Of a DNA stretch of 64,000 nucleotides, positions 1-10,091 are shown in pieces. The translations under genes and the position numbers were made by a program. The notes below the pieces were generated by a model. It saw nothing but the letters and a program-made list of their open reading frames with translations. It ran no database searches and had not been told where the DNA came from. Position 1 is the stretch's first letter, and each line of letters opens with the position of its first letter. The DNA is from Variovorax flavidus (GTDB lineage: Bacteria > Pseudomonadota > Gammaproteobacteria > Burkholderiales > Burkholderiaceae_C): assembly GCF_030317145.1 (NCBI RefSeq), contig NZ_JASZYE010000007.1, positions 1 through 64,000 of the forward strand, in the 5' to 3' direction.

Positions 1-1
1 T

Positions 2-190
2 GACTACCTGGTCGCCCAAGGCGTGCCGGCCAACATCATCACGACCGAAGGCCGCAGTTTCTCGGAGCTGAAGATCACTGAAGCCGATTGCAGGGCCCAA
101 GGCAAGGCCAGGAACCGCACTGCGCTCATTGCCTGCTTCGAGCCGAATCGCCGCGTGGAGATCCGCGCCGCAGGTGAGCAAGGGGGCTAG
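2..190 (+). CDS. OmpA-family C-terminal domain protein (5' truncated)
   Basis: Only the last 62 codons are present, open from the window edge to a TAG at 188-190. The text contains the FEPNRRVEI stretch typical of the end of OmpA-like peptidoglycan-binding domains, preceded by a variable loop and a GVPANIITTEGR-like segment matching the helix-strand unit in which the domain binds diaminopimelate. The protein would be an outer-membrane porin or lipoprotein anchoring the envelope to peptidoglycan. The N-terminal part, and so the exact subfamily, cannot be seen. The family assignment is fairly secure from the NRRVEI motif and its position near the C terminus. Confidence 0.75.
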   Translation, partial: DYLVAQGVPANIITTEGRSFSELKITEADCRAQGKARNRTALIACFEPNRRVEIRAAGEQGG

Positions 191-202
191 GGTCGGCTGT
201 CG

Positions 203-1288
203 CTAGCCGTCGGCATCCGCAATGCCGATGGCGATGCGCATGAGGGAGCTGCCCTCGGGCTGGTTTGCGGCCCTTCGTAGCGGCACCCGTGCCTCGGCTG
301 CGCGCGCCCTCAGCTGACCGCATCCGCCGTCGACGTCCTGGCCGGCCGAATAGCGCAGCTTCGTCAGGATGCCCCGCTCGTGAAGGGTGCGAGCGATCTG
401 CTTGCAGCGCTCCCATGACGGGCGACTGAACGACACGCCGTCCACTGCGTTGAACGGGATCATGTTCAGCACGCCGTACTTGCCGGAGAGCAGCCTGACA
501 AGGCCGTCCATCTCGTCTTCGCCGTCGTTGACGCCTTCCATCAGCGTCCATTGGTACTGGATCGGATAGCCGGTGGCCCGGGCGTAGCTTTCGCAGGCGG
601 CGACCAGTTCCTCGGGAGTCATGTTCGGCGCACGCGGGAGGAGTCTCCTGCGCAGGTCGGCCTTGGTCGTGTGCAACGAGAGCGCCAGTGCGGGCCTGAC
701 GCGTTGCTGGTGCAGCCTATCGAACGCACGCGGATCGCCGACGGTGGAAAACACCAGGTTCTTGTGGCCGATGTCGCCCGCGGTGCCGAGCAGGTCGATC
801 GCCTCCATCACGTTGTCCAGGTTGTGGGCCGGTTCGCCCATCCCCATGAACACCACCTTGCGCACCGGCCGGCGCGCACGCGCGAGGGCAACCTGGGCAA
901 TGATTTCGGCACTTCCGAGCTGGCGCAGCAATCCGTCGCGACCCGTCATGCAGAACTGGCATCCGACGGCGCACCCGACCTGCGACGAGACGCAGAGACC
1001 GGCCCGTGGCAGCAGCACGCTCTCCACGGTCTGACCGTCGGCCAGGGCGACGAGCAGTCGCTCGGAACCATCGGCGCCCGGATGGACCGCGTGGATGCGC
1101 GCCAGTCCCGCGAGCTCGGCTTCGATGGACGGCAACGCCGCCAGCAACGACGACGGAAAGAAGCTTTCCGGAAGACGCCTGCCGCTGTTTCGGGGCAAGG
1201 CGTGGGACCACAGCCGAAGAATCCGGTGTTCGTGAAGGGGGCCGGCTCCGGCTTCTCGCAGTCGCCGCTTGATTTCGTGGATTTGCAT
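203..1288 (-). CDS. RlmN-like radical SAM RNA methyltransferase paralogue
   Basis: A 361-residue radical-SAM protein of the RlmN/Cfr family, which methylates C2 of adenosine in 23S rRNA or tRNA. The cluster motif CxxxCxxC reads CAVGCQFC, just after the conserved CVSSQVGC segment. The GMGEPAHNLDNV motif and the C-terminal DVDGGCGQL cysteine used for methyl transfer are all present, so it should be active. I start at MQIHEI because the open frame further upstream has no family resemblance. It is slightly shorter than E. coli RlmN (384 residues) and is not beside the ndk/hisS-type genes that usually accompany rlmN in Burkholderiales. It may therefore be a second, specialised copy. The exact RNA target is unknown. 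Confidence 0.8.
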   Translation of the reverse strand: MQIHEIKRRLREAGAGPLHEHRILRLWSHALPRNSGRRLPESFFPSSLLAALPSIEAELAGLARIHAVHPGADGSERLLVALADGQTVESVLLPRAGLCVSSQVGCAVGCQFCMTGRDGLLRQLGSAEIIAQVALARARRPVRKVVFMGMGEPAHNLDNVMEAIDLLGTAGDIGHKNLVFSTVGDPRAFDRLHQQRVRPALALSLHTTKADLRRRLLPRAPNMTPEELVAACESYARATGYPIQYQWTLMEGVNDGEDEMDGLVRLLSGKYGVLNMIPFNAVDGVSFSRPSWERCKQIARTLHERGILTKLRYSAGQDVDGGCGQLRARAAEARVPLRRAANQPEGSSLMRIAIGIADADG

Positions 1289-1432
1289 GCACTGCCTGGG
1301 GAAATGGGACGCCGGAACACCGAACTTGCAGAGGACAGATTGTGCACGGCAGTCCCTGCGAAGGCCGCCGTTGCCTGCAGAATGCCGGGTTTGGCCTGCG
1401 AAGCTCGCCACAACCCGACACCTGCCTATCCC

Positions 1433-2068
1433 ATGCCCAAGTTTCCGGACGACATCTACACCGAGCCTTCCGACCTCGACGGAAGAACCCTTTCCAACCT
1501 GGGCCCGCTGCGCAGGATGGCCGGCATCTGGCAGGGCGAGAAAGGGGTGGACGTCAAACCCAAGGCGCAGGGGCCGAAGACGCAGGTCTACGTGGAGCAC
1601 TACGAGCTACAGCCGATCGATCCCCAGACCAATGGCCCGCAAGTGCTGTATGGCCTGCGCTATCACACCTTCATCCACAAGCCCGGCCTGACCAAGATGT
1701 ATCACGATCAGGTCGGCTATTGGCTCTGGGAGCCTGCCACCGGCACCGTCATGCACACGCTGGCGATCCCGCGGGGTCAGATCGCGATGGCGAGCGGCCA
1801 TGTGGATGCGGACGCAGACAGCTTCGAACTCGTTGCCGCGCGCGGGAGCCTCGTCAACGGCATCGTGTCCAACCCGTTCATCGAGCATGCCTTCACGACG
1901 CTGGAGTGGCGTATCGCGGTGGCGTTCAATGCCGATGGCACCTGGTCGTACAACCAGGACACCGTCATGCAGATCCAGGGCTTGGCCGAACCCTTTCATC
2001 ACACCGACCGCAACACACTGACGAAGATCGGCGAGCCGACCCTCAATCCGCTGGCCATGCAGGCGTAA
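1433..2068 (+). CDS. FABP/nitrobindin-like heme-binding beta-barrel protein
   Basis: A 211-residue soluble protein resembling the DUF1794/FABP (nitrobindin, THAP4-type) heme-binding beta-barrel family. Features seen are a LGPLRRMAGIWQGEKG opening, which is the usual first strand with its W-G pair, and later YGLRYHTFIHKPG and GYWLWEPATGTVMHT strands typical of the barrel. There is no signal peptide or membrane segment. The start is the ATG of MPKFPDDIY, 144 bp from the divergent RlmN-like gene; the longer upstream frame is antisense to that gene. Family members bind ferric heme and may isomerise peroxynitrite. The physiological role here is unknown. Confidence 0.75.
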   Translation: MPKFPDDIYTEPSDLDGRTLSNLGPLRRMAGIWQGEKGVDVKPKAQGPKTQVYVEHYELQPIDPQTNGPQVLYGLRYHTFIHKPGLTKMYHDQVGYWLWEPATGTVMHTLAIPRGQIAMASGHVDADADSFELVAARGSLVNGIVSNPFIEHAFTTLEWRIAVAFNADGTWSYNQDTVMQIQGLAEPFHHTDRNTLTKIGEPTLNPLAMQA

Positions 2069-2097
2069 GGCGGAGTCGACCGCCGGCCTGCGGTGCG

Positions 2098-2613
2098 TCA
2101 GTTGGACCGGGCAAGCAATGCCTCTTCGAACAGCTGCAGAAGGTAGCGCGCGAAGAGGTCCATGTTCACCGCGCGATCGCCGTTGCCAGTCTCGATGGTC
2201 CTGCCGAGCGTGGCAGCCCCGACGACCGCGATGCACACGTGACCGGGCGCATCGCCATAGGGACTGCCCGAGGGGCCGGCCGCGCCGCTTTCACTGATGC
2301 CCCACGATGCGCGGTGACTGTCGCGGATCTTGCCGGCGACCATGACGGCGTAGGGTTCGGTTTCTGCACGCATGCCTGCGACGTCGACCGCCGTCAACCC
2401 GAGCAGCGCCTTGCCCGCACGCCTTGAATAGACGACGGCACCACCGAGGAAGAAAGCCGATGCGCCCGGCACGGCAAGTAGCGCTGCCGACACGAGGCCG
2501 CCGGCAGACGATTCCACGACCGCGATCGTTTCCTTGCGTTCCTTCAATGCAGCCCCCACACGCTCCGCGAGAACCGCGAGCGACGGGAGACCGGAGTCAT
2601 TCGATGAGGTCAT
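2098..2613 (-). CDS. CinA-family nicotinamide-nucleotide amidase-like protein
   Basis: A 171-residue stand-alone CinA C-terminal domain. The ESSAGGLVSAALLAVPGAS stretch followed by FFLGGAVVYS matches the signature of PncC-type amidases, which deamidate nicotinamide mononucleotide to nicotinate mononucleotide in pyridine-nucleotide salvage. The canonical family motif reads ESCTGG; here the Cys-Thr pair is Ser-Ala, so activity may be altered. The gene lies 27 bp downstream of the cbb phosphatase on the same strand and may be co-transcribed, although it has no known link to carbon fixation. Assignment to the family is good; the substrate is inferred. Confidence 0.75.
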   Translation of the reverse strand: MTSSNDSGLPSLAVLAERVGAALKERKETIAVVESSAGGLVSAALLAVPGASAFFLGGAVVYSRRAGKALLGLTAVDVAGMRAETEPYAVMVAGKIRDSHRASWGISESGAAGPSGSPYGDAPGHVCIAVVGAATLGRTIETGNGDRAVNMDLFARYLLQLFEEALLARSN

Positions 2614-2640
2614 GTTTCAACGGTTGATTGCCGGATCATC

Positions 2641-3354
2641 CTAGCGCAGCGTGCGAGCTTCGACGCTGAAGGCGCGCTCACCGGCGAGCACGAAGTCGGC
2701 TACCTGCATCAGTCCGGGAAAGATGCGCTGCGGTTGCGAGTCGGCAATCGGTACGCCCGAGTTGTAGCCGTAGGGCACGGCCCAGACGGCGACGCCGGCG
2801 TTGCGCGCCGCGTCCATGTCGGTGCTCGAGTCGCCCACATGCGCGGCGCGGCGCGTGTCGCCGTCCAGCGTCTCGACCACGTGGCGCAGCACGCTCGCGT
2901 GGGGCTTCTTGTGCGGCAGGGAGTCGCCGCCGACCACGAGCTCGAACAGGCTGTCGAGCCGGGTGGCTTCGAGCACCCGGCGCGCGTGGCGCAGTTCCTT
3001 GTTGGTCACGCAGGCGATTCGAACACCGGCCTCACGAAGCCGCATCAGCGCCTCGTGTGCGCCGGCGTAGGGAGCGCACATGCTGCCGATCGTCGTGTTC
3101 AGGTCGTGCTCGAAGCTTTTTAGCACGGCTTCGGCACGGACTGTGTCCGCCAGCGCCGGCTGCTCGAGGTACAGGCGGGCCAGCAACTTGAGCATCAATT
3201 GCCGGGACCCGTCGCCAATGAGATGGGTGATCTCGGCCGTGGGGCGGCGCGCCACGCCGTGCATGCCGAGCGCGCGATTCGCCGCCTCCGCGATCTCGGC
3301 GGCGGTATCGACGAGCGTGCCGTCGAGGTCGAAGCTGACGATGTCGTAGACCAT
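2641..3354 (-). CDS. cbbZ: Phosphoglycolate phosphatase-like HAD hydrolase of the cbb operon
   Basis: A 237-residue HAD-superfamily phosphatase. The nucleophile motif FDLDGTLVDT is at residues 8-17, a VTNKE motif II follows at mid-protein, and the GDSSTDMDAARNAG motif IV is near the end. It lies 12 bp after phosphoribulokinase as the last cbb-type gene of the operon, the position of cbbZ/gph in autotrophic proteobacteria. There it removes 2-phosphoglycolate made by RuBisCO oxygenation. A cap domain lies between motifs I and II. The gene could be a general HAD phosphatase, but its position strongly favours phosphoglycolate. Confidence 0.8.
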   Translation of the reverse strand: MVYDIVSFDLDGTLVDTAAEIAEAANRALGMHGVARRPTAEITHLIGDGSRQLMLKLLARLYLEQPALADTVRAEAVLKSFEHDLNTTIGSMCAPYAGAHEALMRLREAGVRIACVTNKELRHARRVLEATRLDSLFELVVGGDSLPHKKPHASVLRHVVETLDGDTRRAAHVGDSSTDMDAARNAGVAVWAVPYGYNSGVPIADSQPQRIFPGLMQVADFVLAGERAFSVEARTLR

Positions 3355-3366
3355 GCCGCGCTCAGC

Positions 3367-4251
3367 TCACAGGGCACTCAGGGCTGCCTTGCGGCGCTCC
3401 ATCATTCGCCAGATGAAAGGCGTGAAGATCAGCTGCATCGCCAGCTCCATCTTTCCGCCTGGCACCACGATCGTGTTGGCACGCGACATCCACGAGTTGT
3501 TGATCATGGTGAGCAGATACTGGAAGTCGATGCCCTTCGGATCGGCGAAGCGGATGACCACCATGCTCTCGTCGGCCGACGGGATGTCGCGGGCAATGAA
3601 AGGGTTCGAGGTGTCCACGATCGGCACGCGCTGGAAGTTCACATGCGTGTGCCTGAACTGCGGGCAGATGTAGTTCACGTAGTCGGGCATGCGGCGCAGG
3701 ATCGTGTCGGTCACGGCTTCGGTGCTGTAGCCGCGCTGCGTCTTGTCGCGATAGAGCTTCTGGATCCACTCCAGGTTGATCACCGGCACGACCCCGATCA
3801 GCAGGTCGGGATGCCGGGCGACGTTCACCTCGGGCGTCACGACCGCGCCATGAAGCCCCTCGTAGAACAGCAGGTCGGTGCCCTCGGGCAGGTCCTCCCA
3901 GGGCGTGAAGGTCCCCGGTTGCTGGTCGTAGGGTGCGGCCTCCTCGGCATCGTGCAGGTATTTGCGGTGGCGGCCGACGCCGGTTTCGGCATAGTCGCGG
4001 AACAGTGCTTCCAGCTCCGGGAACAGGTTGTTCTCGGCTCCGAAGTGGCTGAAGTTCCTGTTGCCCTCGCGCTCAGCCTCCGCCTGGCGAAGCTTCATTT
4101 CCTTGCGGTCGAAGCGGTGGAAGCTGTCGCCCTCGATGACGGCGGCCTTCACTCGCTCGCGGCGGAAGATGTTCTGGAAGGTTCGCGTGACCGATGTGGT
4201 CCCCGCGCCGGAGGAACCAGTGATCGAGATGATGGGATGGCGTTCAGACAT
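3367..4251 (-). CDS. cbbP: Phosphoribulokinase
   Basis: A 294-residue phosphoribulokinase of the bacterial (proteobacterial) class. It phosphorylates ribulose 5-phosphate to the RuBisCO substrate ribulose 1,5-bisphosphate using ATP. The P-loop is GSSGAGTTS near the N terminus, with the IEGDSFHRFDRKEM segment following and the FYEGLHGAVV Walker-B-like region at mid-protein. The start at MSERHPIISITG is chosen because the family begins just before the P-loop; the longer open frame upstream is antisense-like shadow. It lies between cbbF and cbbZ in the cbb operon. Cofactor control by NADH is usual for this class but cannot be judged from sequence. Confidence 0.95.
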   Translation of the reverse strand: MSERHPIISITGSSGAGTTSVTRTFQNIFRRERVKAAVIEGDSFHRFDRKEMKLRQAEAEREGNRNFSHFGAENNLFPELEALFRDYAETGVGRHRKYLHDAEEAAPYDQQPGTFTPWEDLPEGTDLLFYEGLHGAVVTPEVNVARHPDLLIGVVPVINLEWIQKLYRDKTQRGYSTEAVTDTILRRMPDYVNYICPQFRHTHVNFQRVPIVDTSNPFIARDIPSADESMVVIRFADPKGIDFQYLLTMINNSWMSRANTIVVPGGKMELAMQLIFTPFIWRMMERRKAALSAL

Positions 4252-4276
4252 GGTGTGTTCCTCGAGGCAGGGTCCG

Positions 4277-5338
4277 TCATGCGCGGAACAGGCTGTGCCG
4301 GGCGAACAACGGGCTTGCCAGGTCGTCCCTGGCAGGCTCGGTGTGATACCGCTCGATGCGCTCGACCTCGATCCTCGAGCCGAACACCAGGCCGATGCGC
4401 TGATGGAGCGACGTGGGTTGCACGCCCAGCACGGGCTGGCGCCCGGTGCTGGCGCGGCCGCCGGCCTGCTCCACGATGAATCCGATGGGGTTGGCCTCAT
4501 GCAGCAGGCGCAGGCGCCCCGGCGTGGCCGGGTCCTTCGAATCGCGCGGGTACAGGAACACGCCGCCACACATCAGGATGCGGTGCACCTCGGCCACCAC
4601 CGAGGCGATCCAGCGCATGTTGAAATCCTTGCATCGCGTCCCGGTCTTGCCGGCCAGGCATTCGTCGACATAGCGTTTGACCGGCGCTTCCCAGAAGCGG
4701 CTGTTGGATGCGTTGATCGCGAACTCCTGCGTATCGGCGGGCACCCGGATGTGCGGATGGGTCAGCATGAATTCGCCCAGGTTCGGATCGAGCGTGAAGC
4801 CCGCCACGCCGTTTCCCACCGTCAGCACCAGCATCGTCGTCGGCCCGTACAGCGCATAGCCCGCTGCCACCTGGACCGCGCCGGGCTGCAGGAAATCGGC
4901 GGCGGTCACGTCGCGGCCGCTGTCGACCACCGCCTGCGGCGCCCGCAGCACGCTGAAGACGCTGCCGACCGAGAGGTTGACCTCGATGTTGCCGGCGCCG
5001 TCCAGCGGATCGAACACCAGCAGGTACTTGCCGCGCGGATGCTGCGGAGGGATCTGGTAGGGCTCGTCCATTGCCTCCGACGCCATGCCGGCGCAGTGGC
5101 CTCCCCAATCGTTCATACGCGTGAAGAGCTGGTTGCTGACGACGTCCAGAGGCTGCCGGGTGTCTCCCTGCACGTCGAGATGGCTGCCAAGCTCGCCGAA
5201 GGCCACGGCGCGTGCGATCGCCTTGGCCGCGAGCGCCACGTCCAGGATCAGCGCGTTGAAGTCGCCGCTGGCCCCGGGAAAGCGCCGGCGCTGTTCGATC
5301 AGGTACTGCGTGAGAGTGGAACGGTGGGACAGGGGCAT
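4277..5338 (-). CDS. cbbF: Class I fructose-1,6-bisphosphatase
   Basis: A 353-residue class I FBPase that hydrolyses fructose 1,6-bisphosphate in the Calvin cycle and possibly sedoheptulose bisphosphate. Seen are the metal-binding ASEAMDEPYQ and VFDPLDGAGNIEVN segments, and the C-terminal LLHEANPIGFIVEQAGG signature that includes the substrate-binding region. The normal motif is DPLDGSSN; here two Ser are replaced by Ala-Gly, which is unusual next to the metal site. The start at MPLSHRSTL overlaps the 3' end of cbbY by 40 bp, in a different frame. Operon position before cbbP confirms the role. Confidence 0.93.
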   Translation of the reverse strand: MPLSHRSTLTQYLIEQRRRFPGASGDFNALILDVALAAKAIARAVAFGELGSHLDVQGDTRQPLDVVSNQLFTRMNDWGGHCAGMASEAMDEPYQIPPQHPRGKYLLVFDPLDGAGNIEVNLSVGSVFSVLRAPQAVVDSGRDVTAADFLQPGAVQVAAGYALYGPTTMLVLTVGNGVAGFTLDPNLGEFMLTHPHIRVPADTQEFAINASNSRFWEAPVKRYVDECLAGKTGTRCKDFNMRWIASVVAEVHRILMCGGVFLYPRDSKDPATPGRLRLLHEANPIGFIVEQAGGRASTGRQPVLGVQPTSLHQRIGLVFGSRIEVERIERYHTEPARDDLASPLFARHSLFRA

Positions 5339-6096
5339 GGTCGTCTTTCGAATCGTGGATGCCGGTTCAGCGCGGGGGCGGTGGCGTGCCAGTCCCTCAG
5401 GTCGGCCACCGTGGTGCCCTGCAGGTCGGACAGCACATGCAGCGCGCCCGTGAAGTCGTGACGCGTCGTGAAGGCGTTGGGGGTCACGACGGTGGGCAGG
5501 CCGGCATCGATGGCCGCCTGGAGTCCGTTGGCCGAGTCCTCGAAGGCCAGGCACTCCGCCGCGCGCACCCCCAACCGCTGCAGCGCTTGCAGGTACCCCT
5601 GCGGATGCGGCTTCTTGCGAGAAGCGGTGGACGCGTCCTCCACGACCTGGAAGATGCGCGCCCAGTCGGGCCCGATCGCCGATCGCAGCACGACCGCGAT
5701 GTTGATGGGCGACGTGGTGGTCGCGATGGCCAGACGCAGCCTCGCGTCGAGCGCCGAGTGGATCAGATGCAGCACGCCGGGCCGCAGCTGCACGGCGCCG
5801 TCGTGCACCAGGCGCGCGTAGTAGGCGGTCTTGAGATCGTGAATGCGCTGCACGGTGTCGGCCAGGGCGCGAGCGTCAATGCCCTGGATGCCTCCGCGCT
5901 CCCGTGCCCAGTAGTGCCGGATGCGCTCCTTTCCGCCGCAGACCTCCAGCAGCTGCGTGTAGAGCGGCTCGTCCCAATACCAGTCGAGGCCGGCCTCGGC
6001 GAAGGCATCGTTGAACGCGGCGCGATGCGCGCTCTCGGTGTCGGCGAGCGTGCCGTCGAAGTCGAAGATCAGCGCGCGCAGGGGTTCGGGCTTCAC
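5299..6096 (-). CDS. cbbY: CbbY-type HAD phosphatase
   Basis: A 265-residue HAD hydrolase with the nucleophile motif [14 protein letters not shown] near the N terminus, an ATTTSPIN motif II, and the [11 protein letters not shown] motif IV. CbbY enzymes dephosphorylate xylulose 1,5-bisphosphate, a misfire product that inhibits RuBisCO. The gene begins with GTG, and its first bases overlap the cbbX stop (GTGA), so the two are probably translationally coupled. The last 40 bp overlap the start of cbbF, giving a basic, proline-rich tail of about 15 residues that is not typical of the family. Position between cbbX and cbbF is classical for red-type RuBisCO operons. Confidence 0.88.
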   Translation of the reverse strand: MKPEPLRALIFDFDGTLADTESAHRAAFNDAFAEAGLDWYWDEPLYTQLLEVCGGKERIRHYWARERGGIQGIDARALADTVQRIHDLKTAYYARLVHDGAVQLRPGVLHLIHSALDARLRLAIATTTSPINIAVVLRSAIGPDWARIFQVVEDASTASRKKPHPQGYLQALQRLGVRAAECLAFEDSANGLQAAIDAGLPTVVTPNAFTTRHDFTGALHVLSDLQGTTVADLRDWHATAPALNRHPRFERRPCPCPTVPLSRST

Positions 6097-7040
6097 GGTG
6101 CGTCCTTCTCAGCGTTTGCAAACACCCGGCTGGCGAGGATGTCCGCGGCTGCGAGGGTGCTGAGCTCGTCCGCTCCGAGCACGCGCTCGCGGTCAGCGTA
6201 CAGGCGGCTGGCCTGGCGCAGCCGCGCGCGATCGAGTGCGTTGCGCACGCTGCGCGCATTGGCGAAATGCGGCTGCGCGATGCGCAGGCGAAGGTAGTTG
6301 TCGAAGGCTTCGCGCGCGTCGACGCCGAAGCGGTACTGCGTGCCCGACAACATGCGCTCGGCAATCTGCAGCAGCTCGGGTGTGGCGTAGTCGGGGAAGT
6401 CGAGGTGGTGCGCGATGCGCGAGCTCATGCCGGGGTTGGACTGGAAGAAGGTGTCCATGCGGTCCTTGTAGCCGGCGAGGATCACCACGAGGTCGTCGCG
6501 CTGGTTTTCCATCGTCTGCAGGAGGATCTCGATCGCCTCCTGGCCGTAGTCGCGTTCGTTCTCCGGGCGATACAGGTAATACGCCTCGTCGATGAAGAGC
6601 ACGCCGCCCATCGCCTTCTTCAGGACTTCCTTGGTCTTGGGCGCGGTGTGGCCGATGTACTGGCCCACCAGATCGTCCCGCGTCACGCTGACCACGTGAC
6701 CCTTGCGCACGTAGCCGAGCCGGTGAAGGATCTGCGCCATGCGCAGCGCCACGGTGGTCTTGCCGGTGCCGGGGTTGCCGGTGAAGCACATGTGCAGCGA
6801 AGGCGCCTGTGCGGCCAGGCCGTGCTGCGCGCGCAGCCTGTCGATCACCAACAGCGCGGCGATGTCGCGGATGCGGCTCTTCACCGGCACCAGCCCGATC
6901 AGGTCGTGGTCGAGTTCGTCGATGACCGTCTCGACCTGGCTTTGCGCCAGGACCTCCGCCACCGTGCGCGCGGCGCGGGGCGGTTCAGCCGGGGCCGCCG
7001 CCGCAGGCGTGCCGGGGATCGAATACAGAGGTGCAGCCAT
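6093..7040 (-). CDS. cbbX: CbbX, red-type RuBisCO activase (AAA+)
   Basis: A 315-residue AAA+ ATPase that remodels inhibited red-type RuBisCO by pulling on the large-subunit C terminus. The Walker A is GNPGTGKTT, Walker B is [11 protein letters not shown], and the [16 protein letters not shown] pore-loop region of the CbbX/CfxQ family is intact. An alanine/proline-rich leader of about 35 residues precedes the conserved core. It follows cbbS by 24 bp and overlaps cbbY by 4 bp. Presence of CbbX together with a form IC large subunit and an extended small subunit is internally consistent, because this activase acts only on red-type enzymes. Confidence 0.95.
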   Translation of the reverse strand: MAAPLYSIPGTPAAAAPAEPPRAARTVAEVLAQSQVETVIDELDHDLIGLVPVKSRIRDIAALLVIDRLRAQHGLAAQAPSLHMCFTGNPGTGKTTVALRMAQILHRLGYVRKGHVVSVTRDDLVGQYIGHTAPKTKEVLKKAMGGVLFIDEAYYLYRPENERDYGQEAIEILLQTMENQRDDLVVILAGYKDRMDTFFQSNPGMSSRIAHHLDFPDYATPELLQIAERMLSGTQYRFGVDAREAFDNYLRLRIAQPHFANARSVRNALDRARLRQASRLYADRERVLGADELSTLAAADILASRVFANAEKDAP

Positions 7041-7064
7041 GGGGGGTGGAGCCGGAGCCGTCGT

Positions 7065-7505
7065 TCATGCGCCGGAGCGCTCGCCTTCGGGCTTGTCGGT
7101 CGCGTAGTTGCGCACCGTGTAGCGCATCGTGCGGCCATGGATCTCCTGGCGCACGAGGCTGAAGCCGGCCTCGCTGGCGGGCCGGTTGACGATGAAGCTC
7201 ATAGTGATGGTCTCGACCCCGCGCGTGGAGTCGAACGCCATCAGGCGGATGTAGTGGCCGGGGAAGGTCTTGCGGCATTCCTTCAGTTCGAGCAACACGC
7301 CCGCCGCGTCCTGCAGATCGAACATCGGCATGCCGTACATCTCCCAGTACGTGTTGCGCGGATGCGGGTCGTCGGTGTATTCGACGCTCCAGGCATAGCC
7401 CTTCCGGAGGCCGTAGTCGATCTGCAAGCCGATCTCGGCGTCGGTGAGATCGGGCAGGAAGCTGAACTGGCCCTGGGTGATGCGGCCGGTCGGGTTGGTC
7501 ATCAT
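7065..7505 (-). CDS. cbbS: RuBisCO small subunit (form IC type)
   Basis: A 146-residue small subunit that caps the L8S8 RuBisCO complex. Recognisable parts are TQGQFSFLPDLTDAEIGLQI near the N terminus, the EYTDDPHPRNTYWEMYGMPMF stretch and an extended C-terminal beta-hairpin (IVNRPASEAGFSLVR onward). That hairpin extension is the mark of red-type (IC/ID) small subunits, which lack the betaA-betaB loop extension of green-type forms. The start codon ATG is the first of two in tandem, with a GGAG ribosome site a few bases upstream. It lies 14 bp after cbbL and is certainly in the same transcript. Confidence 0.95.
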   Translation of the reverse strand: MMTNPTGRITQGQFSFLPDLTDAEIGLQIDYGLRKGYAWSVEYTDDPHPRNTYWEMYGMPMFDLQDAAGVLLELKECRKTFPGHYIRLMAFDSTRGVETITMSFIVNRPASEAGFSLVRQEIHGRTMRYTVRNYATDKPEGERSGA

Positions 7506-7519
7506 GGTCCGGGTCTCCT

Positions 7520-10025
<2,506 letters not shown>

Positions 10026-10064
10026 CTGCGATCGGCCGGGCAGAGGCCGGCAATGCCGAGTTCG

Positions 10065-10082
10065 ACGGGGAGGCAACCCCGT
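10065..10082. terminator. Possible bidirectional hairpin between convergent genes
   Basis: Between the convergent cbbR and DUF1254 genes lies ACGGGG-aggcaa-CCCCGT, a perfect 6-bp stem with a 6-base loop. No T-run follows on either strand, so it would be at most a weak terminator. Confidence 0.3.
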
Positions 10083-10091
10083 TGGCGATCC

